Part shown: piece by piece, positions 1 through 6,610 of the stretch
How the letters are laid out: each line of letters begins with the position of its first letter
How positions within the stretch are numbered: position 1 is the stretch's first letter
Assembly (NCBI GenBank): GCA_001560915.1
Contig: CP014214.1
Span: forward strand, 186,001 to 250,000
From: a methanogenic archaeon ISO4-H5
Lineage (GTDB): Archaea; Thermoplasmatota; Thermoplasmata; Methanomassiliicoccales; Methanomethylophilaceae
Reading direction: 5' to 3'
DNA length: 64,000 bases
The notes under the pieces: model-generated
What the model was told of the DNA's origin: nothing
Database searches by the model: none
Seen by the model: only the letters and a program-made list of their open reading frames with translations
Translations under genes and position numbers: made by a program

Positions 1-242
1 ACTCCTCCCGGTTTAAGCCAGGTGCCTATGTCCTTGCTGATTTCGTTGAAATCCGCAATCTTTCCGGTCTGTACGTAACCCATGATGATGATCACTGCTA
101 CGAAGATGAGGATGTACTCGATGATATCCCAGATGATCGACTTGAACATCCTGGCCTTGCTGTTGAGGTACTGTTTTTCCTCTTTGCTGAGGTTCATCCT
201 CTCTTCTTCGTAGTCGTAGTCTACACGAGGTTTCCTGCTCAT
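1..242 (-). CDS. Membrane-anchored protein of unknown function, 5' part only
   Basis: The reading frame starts with ATG at 242-240 and runs off the left edge, so only about 80 N-terminal residues are visible. They comprise a charged cytoplasmic stretch rich in Arg, Tyr and Glu (about residues 1-35), one strongly hydrophobic segment (about 40-58, IIEYILIFVAVIIIMGYV) and the start of a probable extracytoplasmic domain. Its ATG overlaps the TGA of the preceding gene (ATGA, 239-242), so the two are co-transcribed and probably translationally coupled. A cytoplasmic tail plus single membrane anchor would also suit an archaeal signal peptidase, but no catalytic Ser is in view, so no function is assigned. 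Confidence 0.7.
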   Translation of the reverse strand, partial: MSRKPRVDYDYEEERMNLSKEEKQYLNSKARMFKSIIWDIIEYILIFVAVIIIMGYVQTGKIADFNEISKDIGTWLKPGG

Positions 243-1126
243 GGGTCTACCCCCGCAGTGGTGTAGAGCGTGGTTATGAGTGCGATGAAGGCATCGGCGT
301 TTTCCTTGGTGATGGTGAACGAGTCCTCTCCGTGTTTGAGGGTGAGCCCGTCCTCTCCGACCGCTTCTGTCAGCAGGGCGACAGCGGACTTGTCTCCGGC
401 ACCGGCTGCATTGATGGTCAGACCGGTCTTTCCTCCGCCCTCATCGGTGATTTTCACACTGATGGATGCTCCGTTGGCATCGAGGGTGAAATCAGTCATT
501 CCGGATTCGGTAAGCTTCTCGGTGACTCCGTCGATGAGTTCATTCGCGGAACCGTCCATGACGACCTTCACCTTTGCGGAACGGTCTCCATCTCCGGCAC
601 CCTTCTCAGGCATACCGACACCCGTGGCCACGGTCATGGTCTGTTTGATGTTCATTCCGAGGTCGACAAGATACACTCCGTACCATTCCATGTACTTGAA
701 ACCGAATGAAAGAACAAGGGGAACGGTGATGTTTCCTTCCGCGTCTGTGCCGTTGACGGCATAGGCCAGGAGGGCATAGGTCGGTATGATCGACGTGGTA
801 TTGATCACCGTCGTATCTTTGGCCTTTATCGCACCTATATCGGCGTGGGCGATCTCTGTCCGCATGTTCTTCTCCCCGATGAAGACGTCGATGTAGACTC
901 CTTCGAGGTTTTGGGGGAGTTTCGTGGCGACAGCTCCGCTCACGGTTATTTTCATGTTCATTCCGTCGTCGATGGATTCGGTGTTCACTGCAAAATCATC
1001 AGTGACACTGAATAGATCATTCATGTTGTGCACATCGGTAGGCACTGCAGCGGCCACTGCGGTGTAGGTGAAGTACACAACGATCGCGACGACGGCAATT
1101 TGAGCAACCAATTTACCTGCGTTCAC
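239..1126 (-). CDS. Secreted or membrane-anchored protein of unknown function
   Basis: This 295-residue protein starts at GTG 1126-1124. Residues about 5-27 form a hydrophobic segment (LVAQIAVVAIVVYFTYTAVAAAV) that is a signal peptide or an N-terminal anchor. The remainder looks extracytoplasmic: it is beta-rich, Thr/Val/Gly/Asp-rich, almost without cysteine, and ends in a glycine-rich C-terminal third. I recognise no family. A TATA-like TATATAAC on the minus strand at 1157-1164 lies about 35 bases upstream and should give a short leader. It is the first gene of a pair with the truncated gene to its left, which is also membrane anchored, so both probably act at the cell envelope. Confidence 0.75.
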   Translation of the reverse strand: MNAGKLVAQIAVVAIVVYFTYTAVAAAVPTDVHNMNDLFSVTDDFAVNTESIDDGMNMKITVSGAVATKLPQNLEGVYIDVFIGEKNMRTEIAHADIGAIKAKDTTVINTTSIIPTYALLAYAVNGTDAEGNITVPLVLSFGFKYMEWYGVYLVDLGMNIKQTMTVATGVGMPEKGAGDGDRSAKVKVVMDGSANELIDGVTEKLTESGMTDFTLDANGASISVKITDEGGGKTGLTINAAGAGDKSAVALLTEAVGEDGLTLKHGEDSFTITKENADAFIALITTLYTTAGVDP

Positions 1127-1156
1127 GGGTAATCACGAATTTGTTATCAAATTGTA

Positions 1157-1166
1157 GTTATATAGT
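1157..1166 (-). promoter_or_regulatory. TATA box for the membrane-protein pair
   Basis: The minus strand reads ACTATATAAC here, about 35 bases before the GTG at 1126. The spacing fits an archaeal TATA box with a leader of roughly ten bases. Confidence 0.4.
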
Positions 1167-1182
1167 ATTGCGCGCACGCGCC

Positions 1183-1380
1183 TCAGAATATAATGCCCAA
1201 TGCGAGTATAACAGCGACCCCAATCAGTGCCGCCGCACTCCAGAACAGGTCCTTGTACTTCTCCTTGCGGATCACGGCCTGGTCCTTGTGATAGCATTCC
1301 ACCGAGCAGTAGGCCTGGTCGGAGGGGACGCAGTCGCCGCAGTAGCGGCAGTGGTCGTGGTCTGACACTTCAGGACACAT
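1183..1380 (-). CDS. DUF2116-type zinc-ribbon protein with C-terminal membrane helix
   Basis: A small protein of 65 residues when started at ATG 1380-1378. It carries a treble-clef/zinc-ribbon signature, HxHCRYCG followed by YCSVEC, then a basic linker and one C-terminal membrane helix (WSAAALIGVAVILALGIIF). This arrangement matches the DUF2116 family of archaeal membrane-tethered zinc ribbons, whose function is unknown. In-frame starts further upstream exist (ATG 1392 and 1413), but the only good TATA box (1402-1409) sits 22-31 bases before 1380, so a leaderless mRNA from 1380 fits best. It is transcribed divergently from the ubiquitin-like cassette and appears to share that TATA box, so a functional link is possible but unproven. 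Confidence 0.65.
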   Translation of the reverse strand: MCPEVSDHDHCRYCGDCVPSDQAYCSVECYHKDQAVIRKEKYKDLFWSAAALIGVAVILALGIIF

Positions 1381-1401
1381 GTAAAAATCCATGGCGGTTC
1401 C

Positions 1402-1410
1402 CTTATAAAT
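1402..1410. promoter_or_regulatory. Shared palindromic TATA box between divergent genes
   Basis: CTTATAAAT on the plus strand reads TTTATAAG on the minus strand. Toward the plus strand it lies about 31-39 bases from the E1 ATG at 1441. Toward the minus strand it lies 22-31 bases from the zinc-ribbon ATG at 1380. No second TATA-like sequence was seen in the 60-base gap, so one TATA box may drive both directions. Confidence 0.5.
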
Positions 1411-1440
1411 CATCTCTCCGAGTTTTCAACAGGTATCCGA

Positions 1441-2199
1441 ATGCCGAAAGACGAAAGGTTCGACCGCATGGAACGCACTGAGTGGATCGACATGTCCCGC
1501 ATCCACGGGACCCAGGTCTTCGTAGCTGGTGCGGGTGCCCTCGGCAACGAGGTCGTGAAGAACCTCGTCCTGGCGGGTTTCCGCGACATCACCGTGGCCG
1601 ACCCCGATACTGTGGAGAGGAGCAACCTCAGCCGCTGTGTCCTTTTCAGGGAGGAATCGGTAGGGAGGAACAAGGCGGAGGTCATCGCCGAGACCGCCGC
1701 CGAACTGTATCCCGGATGCAGGATAACACCCATTCCTGACGTCATGCAGAGAACTGATCTGTCCCGCTTCGGAGTCCTCATCGGATGCCTCGATAGCATA
1801 AGTGCCAGACTGCATCTGAACGCCCATGCGAGGTTCTTCGGAATACCCTATGTGGACGGTGCCACCGATGGTTTCCGCGGCAAGATGCAGACAGTCTTCC
1901 CGAAAGGGCCGTGTCTCGAGTGCGGGATGAACACCACGCATCTCGATGCGCTGCACAGGACCTTTTCGTGCATTCCGGGGGAGACTGTCAAGGACCCGGT
2001 TATCCTGTCCTCGGGAATCACGACTACTGCCGTTATTGCGGCCATGTGCGTGAGGGAGGTCTTGAAGATAGTGTGCGGAAGGGCCGATCTGTGTGTCCCG
2101 GGAGTGAGCTATTACGATGGAATCTCCGGGAGGACGGAGGTGCTGGAGACGGGATTCCGGAAGGGATGCCCGCATCATGAAGGAGAGATGAGTGAATGA
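1441..2199 (+). CDS. Ubiquitin-activating E1-like protein (ThiF/UBA3 type)
   Basis: The 252-residue protein is a ThiF/MoeB/E1 adenylation domain and should activate the ubiquitin-like protein encoded next. Visible features are the nucleotide loop GAGALG (30-35), D54/D56 with RSNLSR (60-65), GRNKAE with K78 (75-80) and a GCLDSISAR segment (115-123). The last resembles the GLDSIxAR of eukaryotic UBA3 and UBA2 more than the TDN motif of MoeB/ThiF. CLEC (158-161) with C243/H245/H246 could bind zinc. C177 in FSCIPGETV lies where the catalytic cysteine of UBA3 sits. There is no separate ubiquitin-fold domain, so it is a minimal E1. Its TGA overlaps the next ATG (2196-2199). A MoeB-like sulfur-transfer role is the alternative, but the E2 two genes on argues for a conjugation cascade. 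Confidence 0.88.
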   Translation: MPKDERFDRMERTEWIDMSRIHGTQVFVAGAGALGNEVVKNLVLAGFRDITVADPDTVERSNLSRCVLFREESVGRNKAEVIAETAAELYPGCRITPIPDVMQRTDLSRFGVLIGCLDSISARLHLNAHARFFGIPYVDGATDGFRGKMQTVFPKGPCLECGMNTTHLDALHRTFSCIPGETVKDPVILSSGITTTAVIAAMCVREVLKIVCGRADLCVPGVSYYDGISGRTEVLETGFRKGCPHHEGEMSE

Positions 2200-2429
2200 G
2201 AATCAGAATAGTGAATACGCTGGACGGTGGGGAGATAACCGCCGAGATGGAACCCGGGGATTCGGCCGGGGATGTGATCGTCTTCGCAGCTCAATACTGG
2301 AAGAAAGACCGCAGTGCGTTCATCATGAGGGTCGGCAACAGGCTGATCCCGGAGAGTGCCACGCTCAGTGAGGCAGGAGTCGCCGACGGAGACTCGGTCG
2401 AACTCGTACCCGATCCTCAGGGTGGATGA
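2196..2429 (+). CDS. Ubiquitin-like protein ending in Gly-Gly
   Basis: A 77-residue protein, against 76 for ubiquitin. It has the beta-grasp layout in ubiquitin order: MRIRIVNTLDGGEITAEM for the first hairpin, EPGDSAGDV before the helix, a GNRL turn with LSEAGVADGDSVELV for the last strands, and a tail that stops exactly after Gly-Gly (PQGG). Because nothing follows the Gly-Gly, it is made in mature form and needs no processing protease. It lies between the E1 (ATGA overlap) and the E2 (one base between TGA and ATG). Conjugation to protein through the terminal glycine is inferred from this context. A sulfur-carrier role like MoaD or ThiS is less likely because no pathway partner is nearby. 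Confidence 0.88.
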   Translation: MRIRIVNTLDGGEITAEMEPGDSAGDVIVFAAQYWKKDRSAFIMRVGNRLIPESATLSEAGVADGDSVELVPDPQGG

Positions 2430-2430
2430 A

Positions 2431-2874
2431 ATGGGCCTTCCGAGAGCACTGCTGCTGAAGCGTCTGAGGAACGAATTGACGATGCTGTCGGAGGAGCTGT
2501 GGATACCCGTACCCGAAATACCCAGTGAGGCGGAATTCCCGTTGGAGATCCGTCTCAGCGTGAAGGGGACCAAGGGTTATTCCGCACCCGGTGTCAAGGC
2601 TGAGGAGCAGGCGTTCACCCTCATCCTCGGGGACGATTTCCCTTACGAGCGTCCCAAGGTAAGGTGGGAATCAGCGATCTTTCATCCCAATATCATGTCC
2701 CCCGACGAAGGCGGATTGGTATGCGTGATGGCATTGGACCATTGGACGTTCGATTCCAATCTGCTGTCGTTCGTGTGTGCGCTCACCGATTTGATTAATA
2801 ATCCCAACCCTCATGATCCCCTGAGGACACCGACCTGCGCCAAGGCAGCGGAATGGTTCCTCGGGAACATGTGA
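2431..2874 (+). CDS. E2 ubiquitin-conjugating enzyme homologue (UBC fold)
   Basis: The 147-residue protein matches the UBC core of eukaryotic E2 enzymes closely. FPYERPKV (70-77) stands for the YPFKPPKV strand, HPN is intact at 85-87 (Asn87 would stabilise the oxyanion), the active-site Cys is C98 in GGLVC, W105 follows at the expected spacing, and DLINNPNPHDPL matches the conserved LL.DPNPDDPL segment. Bacterial CBASS and related E2s often lose HPN, so this is a full-motif E2. Translation starts at ATG 2431; GGTGG at 2421-2425 in the end of the previous gene serves as ribosome binding site. It should take the ubiquitin-like protein from the E1. No RING or HECT E3 is encoded next to it. Confidence 0.9.
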   Translation: MGLPRALLLKRLRNELTMLSEELWIPVPEIPSEAEFPLEIRLSVKGTKGYSAPGVKAEEQAFTLILGDDFPYERPKVRWESAIFHPNIMSPDEGGLVCVMALDHWTFDSNLLSFVCALTDLINNPNPHDPLRTPTCAKAAEWFLGNM

Positions 2875-2878
2875 AAGG

Positions 2879-3280
2879 ATGACCCAGACAGACAGCAGGC
2901 GTACGGTTCCGGGTGCGGAGCTCTTCTTCGGTGAGAGTGTCGCACAGTACCTGGCGGATCTCTCCGACGACGTATTCTCAGAGGAGGGCTATGCAGAGGG
3001 CCTGCTGCTGGGGCGCAGGTACCGCGATGACCTGGGGCAGTATGTCATAATCAGTGGTGTCACGCAGGACATGACTAATGTCAAAGATGCTGTGGGATGG
3101 TTCAAATCCTCTGAGTCCTGCGAAATAAATCAGCAGGATGTCGGCCGCATGGTCTCGCTTTTCGGGTACATCCGCATCTATGCCATAGCCGTGGATTATG
3201 CACAGGGTTCCATGGCGATGTATGCTGTGGAGAACGGGGCTGCCCGTAAAATCCCCTCGGCCATGGTCGAGAATCTGTGA
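2879..3280 (+). CDS. MPN/JAB-like protein lacking the JAMM metal ligands
   Basis: This 133-residue protein closes the ubiquitin-like cassette. GLLLG (41-45) followed by a strand, then GWFKSSE (73-79), a helix with D87 and further strands follows the order of JAB1/MPN deubiquitinases, where the corresponding segments are ExxGLLLG and GWxHSHP with a downstream Asp. The two metal-binding histidines are replaced by K76 and S78, and the catalytic Glu position is not conserved, so peptidase activity is unlikely. By analogy with MPN-minus subunits such as Rpn8 it may be a binding or scaffold protein. The family call rests on motif order and position after E1-UBL-E2 and is only moderately certain. 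It ends immediately against the convergent hxlB gene. Confidence 0.55.
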   Translation: MTQTDSRRTVPGAELFFGESVAQYLADLSDDVFSEEGYAEGLLLGRRYRDDLGQYVIISGVTQDMTNVKDAVGWFKSSESCEINQQDVGRMVSLFGYIRIYAIAVDYAQGSMAMYAVENGAARKIPSAMVENL

Positions 3281-3817
3281 TCAGACCCAGATAGCGTGGT
3301 TGTTACGCATATCCTTCTCGGAAAGGTCCAGACGTTTCATGAGTCCGGGCACAAGGGTATCGAAGAAAAGTAAGGTGGCATCCTCGAAGACAGTACCGAG
3401 AGGGGCCATCTCCCCCATCTCCTTGTTCTCATCAGGTTTCACGAGGATGACGCTGTCGGAGTTTTTGGCGAGATTGCTGTTCGCATCCGATGTGACGGAG
3501 ATCACATGGGAGCCTATGCGCCTGGCGATCTTGGCGGTGGTGACCACCGACATGGTGTTGCCGGTGTTGGAGATCAGGATGAGAAGATCGTCCTTCTTGA
3601 TGATAGGCGTGGTCATCTCTCCGACGAAGGAGACCTGAAGACCCAGCTGTACCAAACGGATGGCGAAGGTCTGTCCTACCAGTCCGGAACGTCCGACCCC
3701 GAAGATGAAAATGCTCTTAGCCGACAGTATGCGGGCCGTCAGGTCGGTGCGTTCTTTCTCGGAGATTCCTCCGAGGGCTTTCTTGCAGGCCTCGGTCAGG
3801 TAGGTGATGCCGTCCAA
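3281..3817 (-). CDS. hxlB: 6-phospho-3-hexuloisomerase (PHI)
   Basis: This 178-residue single SIS-domain protein interconverts hexulose 6-phosphate and fructose 6-phosphate. In archaea it works with hexulose-phosphate synthase for pentose synthesis or formaldehyde handling. The phosphosugar-binding motifs GVGRSGLVG (about 40-48) and ISNTGNT (about 82-88) are clear, and the C-terminus has the RNNHA element typical of PHI. The start is TTG at 3817-3815, with GTGAT just upstream inside the intergenic ATGA-like junction; no ATG lies near the N-terminus. It is the second gene of a two-gene operon, four bases after the TIM-barrel gene. No hexulose-phosphate synthase partner is visible in this window. 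Confidence 0.88.
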   Translation of the reverse strand: MDGITYLTEACKKALGGISEKERTDLTARILSAKSIFIFGVGRSGLVGQTFAIRLVQLGLQVSFVGEMTTPIIKKDDLLILISNTGNTMSVVTTAKIARRIGSHVISVTSDANSNLAKNSDSVILVKPDENKEMGEMAPLGTVFEDATLLFFDTLVPGLMKRLDLSEKDMRNNHAIWV

Positions 3818-3821
3818 TGGA

Positions 3822-4916
3822 TCACTCAGCCGCCGCAGGGGCTTCCGAGGCCTCGAGCTCCTGCTTTTTCTTGTCCTTGAGGAACTTGGCGGCCTTCTTG
3901 GAGAGCACCCTCTCGGTGAGGGTCCTCATGTAGACTGCGTCATGTTCCAGCAGGGGCGAGGAGGAGATGAGGGTCATATCGGGTTTGAGGTCCGCCAGTG
4001 CCTCGGCGAGCCTCTCGAACCTGAGCTCTCCCTTCTTCAGGGGGGTGAGCCATTTCTCGTTGCCGTCGGGAGTGAACTCCACGTTGGAGAAGGATGCGTA
4101 GACCCCGTCCTTGCTGTAGGGCACGAACTGGTTGATGAGGTCCACGAAGTCGGACGCGGTGTTCAGGGAACCCTTGGTCCTGGCCTGGTAGTGGGGGAAG
4201 TTGAGGACGGGTACGAGGCCCTCGAACTCGTCGCACAGGTCGAGGACCTGCTCGAGGGATCCGAAGACATCCTGCTGTCCGGTGACCTCGATTCCGAGGC
4301 GGGGCTTGAGTCCCATGTCATGCCACCACTCGGTGAGGGCGGCGATGTTGTTGTAGATGTTCTCGTCGGTCTGCTCCCTGCTCCTCTTCTTGTCGTCGTA
4401 GAGTCCGACGTTGGTGACCACGATGTCTCCGTCGAGGGCGTTGAGAATGACTCCCGCCTGCCTGAGAGTGTCGAAGTACTGTCCGGCGATGATAGCCTCC
4501 TCCTCGTTCTCGGAACCCATGTCGGATCCGAGGTCCATGTAGTAAGGGGTGTGGAGCGAGAGTTTCACATCGTGTCTCTTGGCCATGTTGCCGAGCGCAT
4601 ACAGGTCGTTGAAGCATGCGGCCACTCCGGCGGGCATGACGACCAGGTCGTCGGTCTCCTCGATGCACTCATCGGGGTCGTAGATGAGGTCCTCCCCTTC
4701 CCTGGAGATGGCTACGACGAACTCGGACTCGGGACCGAGTTCCTTGATGGACTTGCCGACTTCCTCGTCCTCGTCCGGGGGGCGGGGATAGGTCTTGGGC
4801 CTGACCATCTGGATTTCCAGTGCAGTGAGTGCGAGATTGTGAACATCCTCGATTCCGTCCTTCAGGGTGCGACCCTTGCAGGACAGCGGGATTCCGGCGG
4901 GACCGTATCTTATCAT
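3822..4916 (-). CDS. TIM-barrel protein of the AP-endonuclease 2/xylose-isomerase-like family
   Basis: A 364-residue protein when started at ATG 4916-4914, which has GTGAT five bases upstream; a TTG six bases earlier is possible. The sequence has the pattern of the xylose-isomerase-like TIM barrel related to endonuclease IV: SLHTPYYMDLGS (strand with metal-type His), HD and GIEVTG (Glu at the barrel end), NFPHYQARTKG and VEFTPDGN. Archaea commonly carry such proteins annotated as endonuclease IV or sugar-phosphate isomerase/epimerase. The co-transcribed hexuloisomerase gene slightly favours a sugar-phosphate role, but the substrate cannot be read from the sequence. The C-terminal tail is Lys/Ala/Glu-rich and probably disordered. 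Confidence 0.7.
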   Translation of the reverse strand: MIRYGPAGIPLSCKGRTLKDGIEDVHNLALTALEIQMVRPKTYPRPPDEDEEVGKSIKELGPESEFVVAISREGEDLIYDPDECIEETDDLVVMPAGVAACFNDLYALGNMAKRHDVKLSLHTPYYMDLGSDMGSENEEEAIIAGQYFDTLRQAGVILNALDGDIVVTNVGLYDDKKRSREQTDENIYNNIAALTEWWHDMGLKPRLGIEVTGQQDVFGSLEQVLDLCDEFEGLVPVLNFPHYQARTKGSLNTASDFVDLINQFVPYSKDGVYASFSNVEFTPDGNEKWLTPLKKGELRFERLAEALADLKPDMTLISSSPLLEHDAVYMRTLTERVLSKKAAKFLKDKKKQELEASEAPAAAE

Positions 4917-4952
4917 GGCCAATCACTAATGCCCCGACAACCGTGCCAATCG

Positions 4953-4962
4953 TTATAATCTT
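4953..4962 (-). promoter_or_regulatory. TATA-like box upstream of the TIM-barrel/hxlB operon
   Basis: The minus strand reads GATTATAACG about 37-46 bases before ATG 4916. This would give a leader of roughly 10-15 bases containing the GTGAT ribosome binding site. Confidence 0.35.
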
Positions 4963-5012
4963 TCGCCTGTTCTCCCATTTATATTAAGTAAAGAAAAGAG
5001 CAAGGGGGACAT

Positions 5013-5022
5013 AGTTTTATAA
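5013..5022 (+). promoter_or_regulatory. TATA box of the L18e operon
   Basis: TTTATAAATA lies 51-60 bases before the L18e ATG at 5073. It predicts a start near 5045 and a leader of about 30 bases. The gap 4917-5072 holds nothing else I can support. Confidence 0.55.
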
Positions 5023-5072
5023 ATAAGTCCCACATAGGCCCTTTCTACCGCAATGTCGGGAGAGTCAGAAAA

Positions 5073-5441
5073 ATGAGCAACAAATGCTTCAAGACTAACC
5101 CCCAGCTTGTTGCCTTGATCGCAGATCTTAAGGCCAAGACCAGGGAAGATCCGAAGGCTGCTATCTGGCGAGACATCGCGCTCAGGCTCGAGGCACCCAG
5201 CAGGGTGTGGGCCGAGGCGAACCTCAGCAAGATCGACAAATACGCCGCAGAGGGAGAGACCGTTATCGTTCCCGGTAAGGTCCTCGCCGCCGGCGATATC
5301 AGCAAGAAAGTGAACGTAGCCGCCTACAGCTTCAGTGCCAAGGCAGCTGCAGCAATCGTCGCCGCTGGCGGAAAGACCATGACTATCAGAGAGCTCATGG
5401 ACGAGAACCCCACCGGCTCCAAAGTAAGGATTATGGGATGA
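5073..5441 (+). CDS. rpl18e: Ribosomal protein L18e (eL18)
   Basis: This 122-residue large-subunit protein is the first gene of the conserved archaeal L18e-L13-S9-RpoN operon. The NPQLVALIADL start and the KVLAAGDISKKVNVAAYSFS segment are characteristic of eL18/uL15-family proteins. The length is normal for archaeal L18e. Its TGA overlaps an ATG at 5438, as is usual in this operon. Confidence 0.93.
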   Translation: MSNKCFKTNPQLVALIADLKAKTREDPKAAIWRDIALRLEAPSRVWAEANLSKIDKYAAEGETVIVPGKVLAAGDISKKVNVAAYSFSAKAAAAIVAAGGKTMTIRELMDENPTGSKVRIMG

Positions 5442-5446
5442 TTTCT

Positions 5447-5872
5447 ATGGTTACCGTTATCGATGGAAAAGGACTCATCTACGGAAGGCTCGCAAGCGAG
5501 GTCGCCACCATGATCCTTGACGGACAGGAAGTCGTCGTCCTCAACGCCGAGCAGATTATCGTCACCGGTGAGAGGAGCGAAGTTCTGGCCGACTTCAAGC
5601 ACAAGGTCGACGTCGGAGAAGTCACCAAGAGGAAAGGACCGTTCTACCCCCGCAGGGCAGACCTCCTGTTCAAGAGGTGCGTCAAGGGAATGATTCCCCG
5701 CTACACCACCACCGGAAGGGAAGCCTACAGGCAGCTCCACGTCTTCGTCGGAGCACCCAAGCAGTTCGAGACCGCCGAGAAGGTCAAGGTCGAGGCAGCT
5801 TGCAAGGTCCCCAACTGCAAATTCATAACCCTGGGCGAGATCTCCGAGTTCCTGGGTTCCAAAGTCAGGTGA
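5447..5872 (+). CDS. rpl13: Ribosomal protein L13 (uL13)
   Basis: The large-subunit protein uL13 has 141 residues from ATG 5447. TVIDGKGLIYGRLASEVA is the conserved N-terminus and IPRYTTTGREAYRQLHVFVG the conserved C-terminal half. ATG 5438 overlaps the previous stop and would add three residues, but family members begin just before TVIDG and a GGATGA lies at a good distance from 5447. It is transcribed with L18e and S9. Confidence 0.92.
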   Translation: MVTVIDGKGLIYGRLASEVATMILDGQEVVVLNAEQIIVTGERSEVLADFKHKVDVGEVTKRKGPFYPRRADLLFKRCVKGMIPRYTTTGREAYRQLHVFVGAPKQFETAEKVKVEAACKVPNCKFITLGEISEFLGSKVR

Positions 5873-5877
5873 TTTAA

Positions 5878-6276
5878 ATGGATGCAGTCAACACTAGTGG
5901 AAAAAGGAAGACCGCAATCGCCAGGGCCGTCGTGAAAGAGGGTACTGGAAAGGTCACCGTCAACAAGATCCCCCTCGCAATCTACACCCCCGAGCTCGCA
6001 AGGCTCAAGATCGAGGAGCCCCTCCAGCTCGTTCCTGAGAAGGCTTCCAAGGTCGACATCTCCGTCACCGTTCAGGGCGGAGGAGTCATGGGACAGGCAG
6101 CAGCCGTCAGGACCGCTGTCGCCAGGGGACTCGTGGACTACTACAAGGACGAAGAGCTCGAGGCTCTCTTCAGGGCATACGACAGGACCCTCATCATCAA
6201 CGATGACAGGAGGAAGCTCCCCAAGAAGCCCATGGGACCTGGCGCTCGCGCAAAGAAGCAGAAGTCCTACAGGTGA
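5878..6276 (+). CDS. rps9: Ribosomal protein S9 (uS9)
   Basis: This 132-residue small-subunit protein has the N-terminal SGKRKTAIARAVV motif, the VQGGGVMGQAAAVRTAVARGLV helix region and the basic C-terminus ending KKQKSYR, whose tail reaches the P-site tRNA. GGTGAT precedes the ATG by five bases. It is the third gene of the L18e operon. Confidence 0.94.
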   Translation: MDAVNTSGKRKTAIARAVVKEGTGKVTVNKIPLAIYTPELARLKIEEPLQLVPEKASKVDISVTVQGGGVMGQAAAVRTAVARGLVDYYKDEELEALFRAYDRTLIINDDRRKLPKKPMGPGARAKKQKSYR

Positions 6277-6285
6277 GTAGATATC

Positions 6286-6477
6286 ATGATAATACCGGTG
6301 AGATGCTTTACCTGCGGAAAAGTGGTCGGCTCTGCCTACCCTGAGTACGAGAAGCGCGTCAAGATGGGCGAGGACCCCAAGAAGATCCTCGACGATATGG
6401 GTTTCGAGAGATACTGCTGCCGCAGGATGATCGTGGCCCATGCCGATCTCATCGGCGAGATATCCCAGCTTGGATGA
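6286..6477 (+). CDS. rpoN: RNA polymerase subunit N (Rpo10)
   Basis: This 63-residue protein is the archaeal homologue of eukaryotic RPB10. Its atypical zinc site is intact: CFTCGK near the N-terminus and the vicinal pair YCCRRM at about 44-45. It has the standard length and follows S9 as in most archaea. The RpoK and S2 genes that often follow are absent here; a tRNA gene comes instead. Confidence 0.94.
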   Translation: MIIPVRCFTCGKVVGSAYPEYEKRVKMGEDPKKILDDMGFERYCCRRMIVAHADLIGEISQLG

Positions 6478-6534
6478 ACATCCAGCTGGCACACAACAAA
6501 CTATTTAACCTAAACCATTTATCCCCACTTACAC

Positions 6535-6610
6535 GGGCCCTTGGGGTAGCTTGGTATCCTTCATGCTTGGGGTGCATGTGACCCCGGTTCAAATCCGAGG
6601 GGGCCCACCA
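6535..6610 (+). tRNA. tRNA-Pro (anticodon GGG)
   Basis: A full cloverleaf can be drawn. The acceptor GGGCCCT pairs with the GGGGCCC before the discriminator A (6607). The anticodon stem is CATGC/GCATG with loop TTGGGGT, so the anticodon GGG is at 6569-6571. The T loop is TTCAAAT and the terminal CCA (6608-6610) is encoded. One C-A mismatch occurs in the T stem. The 3' end is copied in degenerate form at 7618-7642. Confidence 0.93.

Noticed and set aside
1441-2429. Reading the E1 and UBL as MoeB/MoaD or SAMP-type sulfur transfer
   Set aside because: The E1 has UBA3-type LDSIxAR and a cysteine at the catalytic position, and a full-motif E2 follows, which sulfur-transfer pathways do not use.
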